Below are positions 15,418-25,054 of a stretch of DNA of 64,000 nucleotides, in pieces. The DNA comes from Thermus sp. CCB_US3_UF1 (GTDB lineage: Bacteria > Deinococcota > Deinococci > Deinococcales > Thermaceae): assembly GCF_000236585.1 (NCBI RefSeq), contig NC_017278.1, positions 620,001 to 684,000 of the forward strand, written 5' to 3'. The notes below the pieces were generated by a model. It saw only the letters and a program-made list of their open reading frames with translations. It did no database searches and had not been told where the DNA came from. Position numbers and translations under genes: made by a program. How positions within the stretch are numbered: position 1 is the stretch's first letter; every line of letters begins with the position of its first letter.

Positions 15418-16101
15418 CTAGCCTTCCTCCTCGCCCCGGCCCGGGCGCACCGCGTACCCCAGGCCCCGCACCGTGCGCAGGTAGCCGTAGGCCCCGGCCT
15501 CCCGCAGCTTGGCCCGCAGGTTGGCCACGTGCACGTCCAGCACGTTGGACTCCCGGCCTAAGGGGCGGCCCCAGATCCGCTCCTCAATCTCCTGCCGGGG
15601 AAAGACCCGGCCCGGGCGGCTCATGAGGAGCTGGAGGAGCTCAAACTCCTTGGGGGAGAGGCGCACCTCCTCCTCGCCGAAGAAGACCTGGCGCCTTTTG
15701 GGGTAAAGCTCCAGCTTCCCCACTGCCAGGACCTCGCTTCCCCCCTTGTGGCGGAGCTGCACCTGGATGCGGGCCAAAAGCTCGGCGGGGTGGAAGGGCT
15801 TCACCAGGTAATCGTCGGCGCCCTCGGCAAGAAGGCCCACTTTCCGCTCCACCGCGTCCTGGGCGGTGAGGACCAGGATGGGGGTGTCGTCCGTGGCCCG
15901 GATGCGCCGGGCCACCTCGGCCCCGTCCAGGTCGGGCAGGCCCAGGTCCAGGACCACCAGGTCGGGCTTCCGCTCCCGGTGCCGCACCAGGCCCTCCATC
16001 CCGCTTTTGGCCCACTCCACGGCAAAGCCGGCCTCCTTAAGCTCCAGCTCCACCAGGCGGGCCACCTCGGGGTCGTCCTCAATGACCAGGATGCGCTTCA
16101 T
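15418..16101 (-). CDS. OmpR-family response regulator
   Basis: Receiver plus winged-helix DNA-binding protein, partner of the downstream kinase. From ATG 16101 (227 residues) the receiver has Asp 9/10, the phosphoacceptor Asp 52 in VLDLGLPD, and Lys 101 in YLVKPF; the C-terminal winged helix (about 128-222) has the OmpR pattern LSPKEFELLQLL and VHVANLRAKL. The start codon overlaps the stop of the upstream small exported protein in ATGA, so that gene is the first of a three-gene operon. Confidence 0.93.
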   Translation of the reverse strand: MKRILVIEDDPEVARLVELELKEAGFAVEWAKSGMEGLVRHRERKPDLVVLDLGLPDLDGAEVARRIRATDDTPILVLTAQDAVERKVGLLAEGADDYLVKPFHPAELLARIQVQLRHKGGSEVLAVGKLELYPKRRQVFFGEEEVRLSPKEFELLQLLMSRPGRVFPRQEIEERIWGRPLGRESNVLDVHVANLRAKLREAGAYGYLRTVRGLGYAVRPGRGEEEG

Positions 16102-16460
16102 GGCCAAAGCCTTTCCGGAGGGGTGAGGCCGTAAGCCTCCTTGAGGATCCGGAGGAGGCTCACCCGCTCCTTTTCCAGGAGGAGGAGCACATCCCCCCGG
16201 TCCGCCACCCCGGGGAAGGGGCGGGGCTTCTCCCCCGGGAGGACCAAAAGGAGCTGCACCTCCTGCCCCACCCGGGGCGGCACGGGGGAGGACAGGGCCA
16301 AAAGCCTCCTCCCCTCCACCCGCCAGGCCCCGTGGAGGGTCCGCAGGTCCTGGGAGAGGAGCCTGAGCTCCGTTCCCGGGGGCAGGGCCGGGCCCAGGAG
16401 GGCCGGGGGGCTGGCCAAGGCGACCCCCAGGAGAAGGAGGAGGGCCAAGGGCCGCATCAT
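16098..16460 (-). CDS. Small exported protein of unknown function
   Basis: 120 residues with a clear signal peptide (MMRPLALLLLLGVALASP) and a short beta-rich remainder without cysteines or a known motif. It overlaps the response-regulator gene by 4 nt, so it is cotranscribed with the two-component system and could be a ligand or periplasmic accessory of the kinase; that role is inferred from position only. Confidence 0.7.
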   Translation of the reverse strand: MMRPLALLLLLGVALASPPALLGPALPPGTELRLLSQDLRTLHGAWRVEGRRLLALSSPVPPRVGQEVQLLLVLPGEKPRPFPGVADRGDVLLLLEKERVSLLRILKEAYGLTPPERLWP

Positions 16461-16468
16461 GCCCTATT

Positions 16469-17116
16469 CTAGGAGGGCCCTCGGGCCTTGAGTGGGAGGG
16501 AGGTTAAGGGGCCTGAAGGTTTTTCCGGCAGGAGGAAGCCGGCGGAGACCACGTACTTCAGGGCTTCCTCCACGCTGATCTCCAGGGGGATCACCTCCTC
16601 CGAGGGGACCAGGACCACCATGCCGCTCGCGGGCACGGGGCTGGTGGGGACCAGGACCACGGTATACCCCTCGGGCAGGGGGGGGAGGCGCACCCCCACG
16701 GGCTGGACCACGAAGCAGAGGGTGTAAAGCCCCCGCCTGGGGTACTCGATGACCGCGGCCCGGCTGAACTTCACCTCCTTCTGGCCGAAGAGGGTGTGGG
16801 CGATCTGTTGTACGGCCTTGTAGATGTCCCGGACGATGGGCAGGAGAAGGAGGGATCGTTCCAGGGAGAGGAGGAGGCTACGGCCCAAGTAGTTTTCCGT
16901 TAGGGTGCCCACCAAATAGACGAGGACCGCAGCGAGAAAGAGCCCCACAAAGGGCAAAAAGGGCAGGTAGGAAGGGGGTACCTCCAGGTTCAAAAGGCGC
17001 AGAAAGCCCTCCAGGTAGCCTCCGGAGTAGGTGTAGACCCAGCCCAGAAAGTAGAGGGTGACCAGAAGGGGCAGAAGGGTCACGAGCCCGGCGAGGAAGC
17101 GCTGGCGCAGGCGCAT
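16469..17116 (-). CDS. DUF502 family membrane protein
   Basis: 215 residues with two membrane helices (about 8-28 and 50-72) and a soluble C-terminal part. DUF502 marks are PIVRDIYKAVQQ (about 93-104) and VLVPTSPVPASGMVVLVP (about 153-170). Function is unknown; family members are often placed in envelope contexts. TAGACT ends 7 nt before the ATG, suggesting a leaderless mRNA. The small exported protein follows after 8 nt. Confidence 0.88.
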   Translation of the reverse strand: MRLRQRFLAGLVTLLPLLVTLYFLGWVYTYSGGYLEGFLRLLNLEVPPSYLPFLPFVGLFLAAVLVYLVGTLTENYLGRSLLLSLERSLLLLPIVRDIYKAVQQIAHTLFGQKEVKFSRAAVIEYPRRGLYTLCFVVQPVGVRLPPLPEGYTVVLVPTSPVPASGMVVLVPSEEVIPLEISVEEALKYVVSAGFLLPEKPSGPLTSLPLKARGPS

Positions 17117-17176
17117 GCCTTTCAGTCTACGTAAAAAGGAGCCCGCTTAGGGCCCCTTTCCTCACCCAAGGGGTTT

Positions 17177-17785
17177 TTAGCGCCCGTCCCCCCGGGCTTG
17201 GGCCAGCTCCTTGAGGCCCTTCAGGTCCCGGAGGACGATCTTGCCGTAGCCCGAGCGGATGTACCCCTCGCGGGAGAGCTCCCCGATGACCTTGGTGACG
17301 GTTTCCCGCACGCTCCCCACCGCGGCGGCCAGCTCGTCGTGGGTGGCGCGGAGGACCAGCTGCCCCTCTTCCTCCCGGGCCAAAGGGGTTTCCGCCAGCT
17401 CCAGCAAGGCAGCGGCCATGCGGTTTTTCAGGCGCTGGGTGGCCAGCCGCTCAATGCGGCGGTAGGACTCGGAGAGGGCCTGGGAGAGCTGGGCCAGGAC
17501 CTCCTGGAGTTCCTCGGGGCGGGGCTCCTTGGGCAGGGCTTCCGCCACCACCTCGGTCACCGCCTCAGCGAAGTAGGTGCGCTCCAGTCCCGCCCAGGCC
17601 TCCTCGCCGAAGTAGCCCCCGGGGCGCACCAGGCGCAGGGTGAGGGCGTTCCCCTCCTCGTCCACGGCCTCGAGGCGCACCAACCCCTCCAGGACCCGGA
17701 ACACCCGGTCCCTGGGCCCGGGTACCCCCGGGTAGAGGATGACCTCGCCGGGCTTGAAGCTTACGGTTTCGCGGGCCTGGGTCAT
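17177..17785 (-). CDS. sdrP: CRP/FNR-family regulator SdrP
   Basis: Transcription activator of stationary-phase and oxidative-stress genes in T. thermophilus. The 202-residue length and the sequence, as I remember SdrP (TTHA1359), agree closely: a shortened cyclic-nucleotide-like domain (about 10-85), a long dimer helix (LSQALSESYRRIERLATQRLKNRM, split here as about 100-123), and a winged helix with recognition region DELAAAVGSVRETVTKV (about 149-165). It lacks cAMP-binding residues, consistent with effector-free activation. AAGGAGGT precedes the ATG. Confidence 0.88.
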   Translation of the reverse strand: MTQARETVSFKPGEVILYPGVPGPRDRVFRVLEGLVRLEAVDEEGNALTLRLVRPGGYFGEEAWAGLERTYFAEAVTEVVAEALPKEPRPEELQEVLAQLSQALSESYRRIERLATQRLKNRMAAALLELAETPLAREEEGQLVLRATHDELAAAVGSVRETVTKVIGELSREGYIRSGYGKIVLRDLKGLKELAQARGDGR

Positions 17786-17803
17786 GGCTACCTCCTTGCC
17801 CTT

Positions 17804-17833
17804 AAGGTAGCACGCCCCGGGGGATTTTGTAAA
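17804..17833 (-). promoter_or_regulatory. sdrP promoter
   Basis: TTTACA (17828-17833) and TACCTT (17804-17809, with an upstream TG) are 18 bp apart on the minus strand. The leader is short and carries AAGGAGGT. I saw no certain SdrP or other operator. Confidence 0.6.
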
Positions 17834-17875
17834 CCTTTGGGTTGCAAAAATGGCCAGGGGCCCTGAAGCCCGGGC

Positions 17876-18187
17876 TTACCCCACGTTCTCCCGCAGCCAG
17901 GCCAGGTAGGGCCCGTGGCCTTCGGCCACGGGCAGGGCCAGGATCTCGGGCACCTGGTAGGGGTGGAGGGCCAGCACCCGCTCCTTGAGCCTGGGAAAGG
18001 CGAAGGTGGTGGTCTTGGCCACCAGGAGCACCTCCCCTTCCTCCACCACCTCCCCCTGCCAGCGGTAGACCGAGGTGACGCCGGGAACCAGGTTCACGCA
18101 GGCCGCCAGCCCCTCCTCCACCAGGGCCCGGGCCAGGGTGCGGGCCACCTCCAGGCTAGGTGCGGTGATGAGGACCACCTCTTCCAT
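17876..18187 (-). CDS. cutA: CutA1 divalent-cation tolerance protein
   Basis: 103-residue trimeric ferredoxin-fold protein linked to copper and divalent-metal tolerance; the precise role is unsettled. Marks of the family: VLITAPSLEVARTLA at the start, ACVNLVPGVTSVYRWQGEV (about 31-49) and the C-terminal HPYQVPEILALPV. The start directly follows the gyrA stop (18188), so it is probably read from the gyrA transcript. Confidence 0.93.
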   Translation of the reverse strand: MEEVVLITAPSLEVARTLARALVEEGLAACVNLVPGVTSVYRWQGEVVEEGEVLLVAKTTTFAFPRLKERVLALHPYQVPEILALPVAEGHGPYLAWLRENVG

Positions 18188-20605
18188 CTACTTCTCCTCG
18201 TCCACGGCGAAGGCGCTGGCCACCTCGTCCTCCTCGGGAAGGTGCATCACCTTGACCCCGGCGGTGGCCCGGGAGTACTGGCGGATCTCGGAAACGGGGG
18301 TGCGGATGGCCAGGCCCCGCCTGGAGAGGACCAGGAGGTCCTCCGTGCCCCGCACCTTGAGGAGGGCGGCCAGGCGGCCTACCTTCAGGGAAACCGCGTA
18401 GGTGATGACCCCCATCCCGCCCCGCCCCTGCAAGGGGTACTCGGCAAGGGGGGTGCGTTTGCCGTAGCCCCGGGTGCTCACGGAGAGGAGGTCCACCTCC
18501 TCCCCCGGCTTGACCACCACCAAGGAGACCACGCGATCCCCGGGTTTCTTGAAGCGGATCCCCGTCACCCCCTGGCTGTCCCGGCCCGTGGCCCGCACCT
18601 CCTCCAGGGGGAAGCGGATGGCCTGCCCCTCCGCCGTGGCCAGGATGGCCTCGTCCTCGGGGTCGGATAGCCCCACCCCGATGAGCCGGTCCCCCTCCTG
18701 CAGCTTGATGGCGATGAGGCCGGCTGCGCCCAGGTTGGCGTACTCCCGCAGGGCGGTGCGCTTGACCAGGCCCCGCTCGGTGGCGAAGACCAGGTAGCCT
18801 TCCCCTTCCAGGCCCCGCACGGAGAGGAGGGCGGCCACCTCTTCCTCCTCCGTGAGGGGCAGGAGGCCCTTCACGTGCACCCCCCGGGCCTGGCGGCCCA
18901 TCTCGGGGAGGTCGTAGACCTTGATGCGGTAGACCCGGCCCCGGCTGGTGAAGAGGAGGAGGTCGTCGTGGGCCCCGGCCACGAAGACCTGGGTGGCCTC
19001 GTCCTCCTCCTTGGGCTTGCCGGCGATGAGGCCCTTGCCCCCCCGGCCCTGGGCTCGGTAGCTCTCCAGGGGCAGGCGCTTCAGGAAGCCCTGGGCGGTG
19101 AGGGTGATGACCATGGGCTCGTCCTCAATGAGGTCCTCCGGGTTGAAGTTCTCCTCAAACTCCGTGAGGAGGGTGCGCCGGGGGTCCCCGTACTTCTCCT
19201 TGACCCGGAGGAGGTCGGCCTTGACCTCGGCCCAGAGGCGGCCTTCGTCCTCGAGGATGGCCCGCAGCCGGGCGATCTCCTCCATGAGCCCCCGGTACTC
19301 CTCCAAAAGCTTTTCCCGTTCCAGGGCCACCAGGCGCTGCAGGCGCATGTCCAGGATGGCCTGGGCCTGCACCTCGCTGAGGGCGAAGCGGGCCACAAGC
19401 CTCCCCCGGGCTGCCGCCGCGTCCTCGGAGGCGCGGATGAGGGCGATGACCTCGTCGATGTGGTTCAAGGCGATGAGGAGGCCCTCCAGCACGTGGGCCC
19501 GCTCCTCGGCCTTCTTGAGGTCAAAGAGGCTCCGGCGCCGCACCACCTCCTTGCGGTGGTCCAGGTAGTGGCGCATGAGCTCGAGGAGGGGGAGGACCTT
19601 GGGCTCCCCGTCCACGATGGCCAAGAGGTTCACGGTGAAGGAGGTCTGGAGGGCGGTGTGCTTGTAGAGCTGGTTCAGGACCACCTGGGGGTTGGCCCCC
19701 CGCTTGAGCTCAATGGCGATGCGCAGGCCCTGGCGGTCCGACTCGTCCCGCAGGGCCACGATCTCCTCCAGCTTCTTGGCCTTGACCAGGGCGGCGATCT
19801 GGGCGATGAGGCTTGCCTTGTTCACCTGGTAGGGGATCTCGGTGACCACCAACACGGGCCGCTGCCCCTTTTCCTCAATGCGCACCTTGGCCCGCACCTT
19901 GAGGCTCCCGCGGCCCGTGGCGTAGGCCTCCCGGATGCCCCTGCGGGAGAGCTTCCCCCCGGTGGGGAAGTCGGGGCCGGGGAGGAGGCGCATCACCTCC
20001 TCCAGGGTGATCCCCGGGTGGTCGATCATGGCCACCAGGGCGTCCACCACCTCGGAGAGGTTGTGGGGGGGGAGGCTGGTGGCCATGCCCACGGCGATGC
20101 CGCTGGCCCCGTTCACCAGGAGGTTGGGGATGGCCGAGGGCAGGACCTCGGGCTCCTTGAGGGAGCCGTCGTAGTTGGGGCGGAAGTCCACCGTTTCCTT
20201 GTCGATGTCCAGGAGCATCTCCGCCCCTAGGGGGGAGAGCCGGGCCTCGGTGTAGCGCTGGGCCGCCGGGGGGTCCCCGTCAATGGAGCCGAAGTTCCCC
20301 TGGCCGTCCATCAGGGGGTAGCGCAGGTTCCAGGGCTGGGCCATGCGCACCAGGGCCTCGTAGATAGCCGCGTCCCCGTGGGGATGGTACTTGCCCATGA
20401 CCTCGCCCGTGATCTTGGCGCTTTTCACGTGCTTGCGGTTGGGGAGCACCCCCTCCTGGTAGGCGCCGAAGAGGATGCGCCGCTGGACCGGCTTAAGCCC
20501 ATCCCGCACGTCCGGGAGGGCCCGGTCCACGATGACGGACATGGCGTAGTTGATGAAGCTCTGCTTTAGTTCCTCGGTGATCTCTACCGGCAGTACCTGG
20601 GACAT
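18188..20605 (-). CDS. gyrA: DNA gyrase subunit A
   Basis: Breakage-reunion subunit of gyrase, which introduces negative supercoils. 805 residues; catalytic Tyr 118 in [11 protein letters not shown], tower and coiled-coil domains, and a C-terminal beta-pinwheel with repeated blades and a GyrA box-like QGRGGKG, which separates it from ParC. At the quinolone-determining site the motif is [10 protein letters not shown]: Ala 79 stands where E. coli has Ser 83 and Glu 83 where it has Asp 87, the substitutions linked to reduced quinolone binding. TTAGGAG precedes the ATG. Confidence 0.96.
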   Translation of the reverse strand: MSQVLPVEITEELKQSFINYAMSVIVDRALPDVRDGLKPVQRRILFGAYQEGVLPNRKHVKSAKITGEVMGKYHPHGDAAIYEALVRMAQPWNLRYPLMDGQGNFGSIDGDPPAAQRYTEARLSPLGAEMLLDIDKETVDFRPNYDGSLKEPEVLPSAIPNLLVNGASGIAVGMATSLPPHNLSEVVDALVAMIDHPGITLEEVMRLLPGPDFPTGGKLSRRGIREAYATGRGSLKVRAKVRIEEKGQRPVLVVTEIPYQVNKASLIAQIAALVKAKKLEEIVALRDESDRQGLRIAIELKRGANPQVVLNQLYKHTALQTSFTVNLLAIVDGEPKVLPLLELMRHYLDHRKEVVRRRSLFDLKKAEERAHVLEGLLIALNHIDEVIALIRASEDAAAARGRLVARFALSEVQAQAILDMRLQRLVALEREKLLEEYRGLMEEIARLRAILEDEGRLWAEVKADLLRVKEKYGDPRRTLLTEFEENFNPEDLIEDEPMVITLTAQGFLKRLPLESYRAQGRGGKGLIAGKPKEEDEATQVFVAGAHDDLLLFTSRGRVYRIKVYDLPEMGRQARGVHVKGLLPLTEEEEVAALLSVRGLEGEGYLVFATERGLVKRTALREYANLGAAGLIAIKLQEGDRLIGVGLSDPEDEAILATAEGQAIRFPLEEVRATGRDSQGVTGIRFKKPGDRVVSLVVVKPGEEVDLLSVSTRGYGKRTPLAEYPLQGRGGMGVITYAVSLKVGRLAALLKVRGTEDLLVLSRRGLAIRTPVSEIRQYSRATAGVKVMHLPEEDEVASAFAVDEEK

Positions 20606-20618
20606 AGGGCTCCTAAAG

Positions 20619-20645
20619 GGCGTTTAGACGCCACCTTTCACTATA
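20619..20645 (-). promoter_or_regulatory. gyrA -10 box and leader hairpin
   Basis: TATAGT (20640-20645, minus strand) lies about 35 nt before the gyrA ATG; no clear -35 hexamer. The short leader contains a 5-bp hairpin GGCGT-TTAG-ACGCC (20619-20632) just before the ribosome site. Confidence 0.5.
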
Positions 20646-20670
20646 CCAGAAGCGAGGGGTTGGCAGGAAA

Positions 20671-20693
20671 GCAAAAATTTGCCCAAGAAGGGC
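20671..20693 (-). terminator. Weak terminator-like hairpin after aroQ
   Basis: GCCC-N5-GGGC (20681-20693) followed on the minus strand by AAATTTTTGC, 17 nt after the aroQ stop. The stem is short. Confidence 0.4.
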
Positions 20694-20709
20694 GGGGGAT
20701 GGCCCGGGG

Positions 20710-21153
20710 TTAGGCGGGGCCCACCTCCAGGGTTTCGGCCAGGTAGGTGAGGGCCAGCTTGTAGGAGAGGGGGCCGAAGCCGGAGACGATCCCCCGGCAG
20801 GCCCCTGCGGTTACGGAGTGCTGGCGGAAGGGTTCCCGGGCGTGGAGGTTGCTGAGGTGGACCTCCACCACGGGAAGGGGCTGGGCCTTGATGGCGTCCA
20901 GGAGGGCGTAGGAGTAGTGGGTGAGGGCCCCGGGGTTGAGGACGATGGCCATAAACCCCTCCCTGTGGGCCTGCTGCACCCACTCGATGAGCTGGCCCTC
21001 GTAGTTGGTCTGCCGGAAGGCCACCCCCAGGCCCAGCTCCGCCCCCCAGGCCTCGCACAGGGCCTCCAGTTCCTCCAGGGTGGTCCGGCCGTAGACCTCG
21101 GGCTCCCGCTGGCCCAAGAGGTTGAGGTTGGGACCATTCAGGATCAGCACCAT
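20710..21153 (-). CDS. aroQ: 3-Dehydroquinate dehydratase, type II
   Basis: Third step of the shikimate pathway, 3-dehydroquinate to 3-dehydroshikimate. The 147-residue protein has the flavodoxin-like fold marks of type II enzymes: LNGPNLNLLGQREPEVYG (5-22, with the catalytic Tyr 21), NPGALTHYSYAL (about 76-87) and VEVHLSN (about 98-104). AGGGAG precedes the ATG. It is divergent from the LysM peptidase with 24 bp between start codons. Confidence 0.94.
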   Translation of the reverse strand: MVLILNGPNLNLLGQREPEVYGRTTLEELEALCEAWGAELGLGVAFRQTNYEGQLIEWVQQAHREGFMAIVLNPGALTHYSYALLDAIKAQPLPVVEVHLSNLHAREPFRQHSVTAGACRGIVSGFGPLSYKLALTYLAETLEVGPA

Positions 21154-21177
21154 AGGGTCTCCCTATAGGATAAGCCC

Positions 21178-22149
21178 ATGGGCCGGCTTGGGGCGCTTTT
21201 CCTCCTTTTCCTTTCCGCCTGGGCCCAGACCCATACCGTGGCCCCCGGGGAGACCCTTTTTTCCATCGCCCGGCGTTACGGGACCACGGTGGAGGCCCTG
21301 GCCCACCTCAACGGTCTGGAGGACCCCAACCGCCTCCGGGCGGGGCAGGTCCTGCGGATCAGGGCGGGCCTCGAGCTTCCCCTCCCCCAAGGCCGCCTCC
21401 GCCTCCTCCCTCCCGTCCAGGGCCAGGCCCTGGGGCTCCGGGTGGAGGGGTACCGGGCAGGGTGGGCGGAGTTTCTGGGGGTGCGCTACCCCCTGGCCCT
21501 GGGGGAGGGGGGGCTTTGGGGCTTCCTGGCCGTGGGGGCCCTGGTGGCGCCGGGGGAGTACCCCTTGGTCTTGGTCCTCGAGGGGGAGGAGGTTTCCCTC
21601 CCCCTCCGGGTGGCCCCCGGGGGGTACGCCAAGGAGACCCTGGCCCTCACCCCTTCCCTGGAGCAGCTCCTCCGGGACCCCGGGCTCAAGGCGGAGCGAA
21701 GGAAGGTGGTGGAGGCCTGCCCCAAGGCCGGGTCCCTCCGCCTCCAGGGTCCCTTGCGCCCTCCCCTGGAGGGGGGAAGGGTGACGAGCCCCTTCGGCAC
21801 CCGGCGGCGCTACGGCACCCTCTTCACCTCCTACCACGAGGGCCTGGACTTCGCCGCTTCCCTTGGGACCCCGGTGCGGGCGGCAGCCCCGGGGGTGGTG
21901 GTCCTCTCCGAGCGGCTGAAGGCGCGGGGGGAGGCGGTGGTCCTGACCCACGGCATGGGGCTTTGCACCGGGTACTGGCACCTTTCCCAGCGGTGGGTGC
22001 GGGTGGGGGAGGAGGTAAGGGCGGGGCAGGTCCTGGGCCTCTTAGGGAATACAGGGCTTTCCACCGGGCCCCACCTGCACCTGGAGGTCCGCCTCCAGGG
22101 GGTGCCCGTGGACCCCGCCCCCTGGTTCCAAGCCCTTCCCCTACCCTAG
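21178..22149 (+). CDS. LysM-M23 peptidoglycan endopeptidase
   Basis: Exported zinc peptidase acting on peptidoglycan cross-links or regulating amidases. 323 residues: signal peptide (1-16, ending SAWA), one LysM repeat (about 18-62, [18 protein letters not shown]), a linker domain, and an M23 domain (about 205-318) with YHEGLDFAA and the closing HLHLEV that hold zinc. The first zinc His of some LytM proteins (HxxxD) is present as HEGLD; it may be active, not a degenerate EnvC type. TAGGAT lies 6 nt before the ATG. Its 3' end overlaps the convergent methyltransferase gene by 9 nt. Confidence 0.9.
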   Translation: MGRLGALFLLFLSAWAQTHTVAPGETLFSIARRYGTTVEALAHLNGLEDPNRLRAGQVLRIRAGLELPLPQGRLRLLPPVQGQALGLRVEGYRAGWAEFLGVRYPLALGEGGLWGFLAVGALVAPGEYPLVLVLEGEEVSLPLRVAPGGYAKETLALTPSLEQLLRDPGLKAERRKVVEACPKAGSLRLQGPLRPPLEGGRVTSPFGTRRRYGTLFTSYHEGLDFAASLGTPVRAAAPGVVVLSERLKARGEAVVLTHGMGLCTGYWHLSQRWVRVGEEVRAGQVLGLLGNTGLSTGPHLHLEVRLQGVPVDPAPWFQALPLP

Positions 22150-23364
22150 GCGGAGGAGGGAGAGAACCTCCACGTGGTGGGTGAAGGGGAAGAAGTCGTA
22201 AGGGCGGGCGAAGGCCAGGCGGTACCCGCCCCGCACCAGCTCCCCCACGTCCCGGGCCCAGGTGGCGGGGTTGCAGGCCATGTAGAGCACCTCCTCGGGG
22301 CGGGCCTCCAGGAGGTAGGCCCGCACCTCGGGGGAGAGGCCGGAGCGGGGTGGGTCCAGGACCACCAGGTCAAAGGCCCCAAGCCGCGCCGCCTCCCGGG
22401 CATCCCCCCGGTGGAAGCGGACGTTGGCCACCCCCAGGCGCTTCCGGTCCTCCTCCCCCCGGCGCACCGCCTCCTTGCTGATCTCCACCGCCACCACCTT
22501 CCTGAAGCGGGGGGCGAGGAGGAGGGAGAGGAGGCCGCTGCCGGCGTAGAGCTCCAGGGCCCTTCGCCCCCCCGAGACCAGGCCCTGGGCCTCCTCCAGA
22601 AGCTCCCCCGCGGCCAGGGGGTTCACCTGGCTGAAGCTTTCCACGCTCACCGTGGCCGTGAGGGGGCCGAAGCGCTCCAGGAGGGTTCTCTCCCCGTGAA
22701 GGGGCATGGTCCTCCCGCGGAAGCGCCCTTTGGGGGAAGCCTCTCCCCAGACCACCCCGGCGAAGCCTTCCTTCACCAGGGCCTTGGCGGGGCGCTTCAG
22801 GGCCTCGGGGTGGCCCCCGATGAGGCCGAGGAGCACCCTTCCCTCCAGAAGGCTTCCCCTAAGGGCCACCTCCTCCACGGGGAGGGGCCAGGTCTGGAGG
22901 AGGGCGAAGGCCCAGGCCAGGGGCTCGGCCAGGAGGGGGTCTTCCTCCAGCCGGAGGAGGGACCAGCCCTCCGGCTGGCGGTAGGCCAGCCCCCCTAGGG
23001 GATGGCGGGCGTACTGGGCGGCGGTGCGGTAGCCCAGGGCCCTGGGGGAAGGGCGGATGGGGGCAAGGGGAAAGGAGAGCTTGGCGATGCGCTCCAGGGC
23101 GTCCCGCACCAGCCCTTCCTTGAGGGGAAGCTGGCTTTCGTAGCGGAGGGGCAGGTCGGCGGAGGGGGGCAGGGGGTGGGGGTAGCGGTCGGGCCGCCCC
23201 TCCAGCACCTCCACCTCCTCCAGGAAAAGGGCCCCCTTGCGGCGCACGGGCCTGCCCCGCACCACCTCTCCCGGCAGGGCTCCCCGGACCAGGACCGCCC
23301 CTTCCTCCGTCCGGGCCAGGCCGTAGCCCCCGGGGACCAGCTTCTCCACGGTGAGAACCTTCAT
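22141..23364 (-). CDS. RNA uracil-5-methyltransferase family protein (TrmA/RumA type)
   Basis: SAM-dependent m5U methyltransferase of RNA. 407 residues: N-terminal TRAM domain (about 1-55), central domain, SAM motif [14 protein letters not shown] (about 291-304), LDPPRSGL (about 337-344) and the catalytic Cys in [11 protein letters not shown] (about 362-372). The 4Fe-4S cysteines of RumA are absent: the matching loop reads [12 protein letters not shown]. The target (23S rRNA positions or tRNA) cannot be read from sequence. TATGGT lies 6 nt and GGAGGG directly before the ATG. Confidence 0.88.
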   Translation of the reverse strand: MKVLTVEKLVPGGYGLARTEEGAVLVRGALPGEVVRGRPVRRKGALFLEEVEVLEGRPDRYPHPLPPSADLPLRYESQLPLKEGLVRDALERIAKLSFPLAPIRPSPRALGYRTAAQYARHPLGGLAYRQPEGWSLLRLEEDPLLAEPLAWAFALLQTWPLPVEEVALRGSLLEGRVLLGLIGGHPEALKRPAKALVKEGFAGVVWGEASPKGRFRGRTMPLHGERTLLERFGPLTATVSVESFSQVNPLAAGELLEEAQGLVSGGRRALELYAGSGLLSLLLAPRFRKVVAVEISKEAVRRGEEDRKRLGVANVRFHRGDAREAARLGAFDLVVLDPPRSGLSPEVRAYLLEARPEEVLYMACNPATWARDVGELVRGGYRLAFARPYDFFPFTHHVEVLSLLRLG

Positions 23365-23406
23365 CCCTCCACCATACCCGAGACCCCTGGGCGGTAAGAT
23401 GGAAGG

Positions 23407-24060
23407 GTGATTCGCGTAGTCTTAGCGGACGACCACGCCCTCTTCCGCCAGGGCTTGAAAAGCCTTTTGGAGGCGGAGGGGGATTTTCGGGTGGTGGGGG
23501 AGGCCAAGGACGGCTGGGAGGCCCTGCGGCATGCCCTCGAGGCCAAGCCCGACGTGATCCTCATGGACATCCAGATGCCGGGCCTGGACGGGGTACAGGC
23601 CACCCAGGCCATCCTCAAGGAATGGCCCCAGGCCAAGGTCATCATCCTCACCATGTACCGCCAGGACGCCTACGTCTTTGAGGCCGTGAAGGCTGGGGCC
23701 CGGGGCTACCTCTTGAAGGATACGGACGCCAGCGACCTCATCGGGGCCATCCGCCGGGTGCATGCGGGGGAGGTGCTTTTGGACGCGGAGCTTGCCGGGC
23801 GCATCATCCAGGACTTCCGGGCCAAGAAGGAGGCCAGCACCCCCCTGCACGCCGAGCTTTCCGAGCGGGAGATCCAGATCCTCAAGCTGGTGGCCCAGGG
23901 CTACACCAACCTGGAGATCGCCGCGGAGCTCCAGCTTTCCGAGAAGACGGTGCGCAACCGCCTATCGGAGATATTCCAGAAACTTCACCTAAACAACCGC
24001 ACCCAGGCCGCCCTATACGCCATTCGCGAGGGGTTGGCCCAACCTGAGCCGGAAGAGTAG
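23407..24060 (+). CDS. NarL/LuxR-type response regulator
   Basis: 217 residues: receiver with Asp 54 in LMDIQMPG and the conserved Lys in YLLKDTDA (about 103), and a LuxR helix-turn-helix ([20 protein letters not shown] and [16 protein letters not shown], about 150-205). No histidine kinase is adjacent, so it is an orphan here. TAAGAT ends 6 nt before the GTG start, pointing to a leaderless mRNA. The stop TAG shares its last base with the GTG start of the next gene. Confidence 0.92.
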   Translation: MIRVVLADDHALFRQGLKSLLEAEGDFRVVGEAKDGWEALRHALEAKPDVILMDIQMPGLDGVQATQAILKEWPQAKVIILTMYRQDAYVFEAVKAGARGYLLKDTDASDLIGAIRRVHAGEVLLDAELAGRIIQDFRAKKEASTPLHAELSEREIQILKLVAQGYTNLEIAAELQLSEKTVRNRLSEIFQKLHLNNRTQAALYAIREGLAQPEPEE

Positions 24061-25049
24061 TGGACCCGGTCCGCTTCCTCCTGGAACTGGCTCCCCTTGC
24101 GGGGGAGGAGGCCCGGGGGGCCTACGTGGCCGCCCATCTCCCGGGGGCCCGGCGGGATGGGCTCGGCAACGTGTGGGCCGGGGAGGGGAAGGTGCTCCTC
24201 CTGGCCCATCTGGACACCGTCCTCCCCCCCGAGCCCCCCAGGCGGGCGGGGGAGCGGCTTTACGCCCCCGGGGTGGGGGATAACTCCTCGGGGGTGGCCG
24301 TGCTCCTCTCCCTGCCCGAAAGGCCCGGGGTGGTGCGGGGCTTCACCGTGGGGGAGGAGGGCCTAGGGAACCTCAAGGGGGCCCGGGCCCTGGTGGAGGC
24401 CCTTGCCCCCCAGGTGGTGGTGGCGGTGGACGGCTACCTCCCCGGGGTCGTGGACCGGGCCTTGGGCTCGGTGCGCTTCCGCGTGCGCTTCCTGGGCCGC
24501 GGCGGGCACGCCTGGGGGGACAGGGGGACCCCCAACCCCGTCTTTGCCCTGGCCGAGGGCCTTTGGGGGCTTTGGGCCCTTTTCCGGGAGGAGGGGGAGG
24601 CGAGCCTGAACGCCTCGGGCCTCGAGGGCGGGGAGGCGGTGAACGCCATCCCCCGGGAGGCCAGTGCCCTTTTGGAGCTGAGGGCCCTCCTTCCCGAGGA
24701 CCTGGCCCGCCTCTACCGCGCCGCCCAGGAGGTGCTTGAGGGTGCGGCCCGGAGGCACGGGGTGGAGCTGGAGGTAGAGCTTCTGGGGGAGCGCCCTGCG
24801 GGCGCCACCGCCACCCCCAGGCTTCGCCAGGCGGCGGAAAGGGCCCTGGCCGCCATCGGGGAGAGGCCCCAGTTCCAGCCGGGCTCCACCGACGCCAGCG
24901 CCGCCATTGAGCGGGGTATCCCTGCCCTGGGCCTCGGGGTCTACCGGGGAGGCGGGGCCCATACCCCCGAGGAGTGGGTGCTCCCGCAAAGCCTTTGGCA
25001 AGGGCGGCAGGCCCTTCTGGCCTTATTGGAGGCCCTTGGCGTAGGATAG
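24060..25049 (+). CDS. M20-family metallohydrolase
   Basis: Co-catalytic zinc peptidase or deacylase of the ArgE/DapE/CPG2 clan. 329 residues with the metal set: His 50 and Asp 52 in AHLDT, Asp 74 in GDNSSG, Glu 99-Glu 100 in GEEG, and a His in GGGAHTPEEW near the end; a lid domain lies between about 140 and 245. Substrate unknown; LysW-dependent LysK is a related enzyme, but this gene is far from lysine genes other than hicdh. The start GTG overlaps the stop of the regulator gene by one base. Confidence 0.86.
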   Translation: MDPVRFLLELAPLAGEEARGAYVAAHLPGARRDGLGNVWAGEGKVLLLAHLDTVLPPEPPRRAGERLYAPGVGDNSSGVAVLLSLPERPGVVRGFTVGEEGLGNLKGARALVEALAPQVVVAVDGYLPGVVDRALGSVRFRVRFLGRGGHAWGDRGTPNPVFALAEGLWGLWALFREEGEASLNASGLEGGEAVNAIPREASALLELRALLPEDLARLYRAAQEVLEGAARRHGVELEVELLGERPAGATATPRLRQAAERALAAIGERPQFQPGSTDASAAIERGIPALGLGVYRGGGAHTPEEWVLPQSLWQGRQALLALLEALGVG

Positions 25050-25054
25050 GGCGT

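Noticed and set aside
13860-15626. Long plus-strand frames opposite lutA, the histidine kinase and the regulator
   Set aside because: Shadow frames rich in Gly, Pro and Arg without family motifs.
24974-25054. Upstream extension of the three-cysteine protein
   Set aside because: Out-of-frame reading of the M20 gene; TAGGAT spacing fixes ATG 25055.
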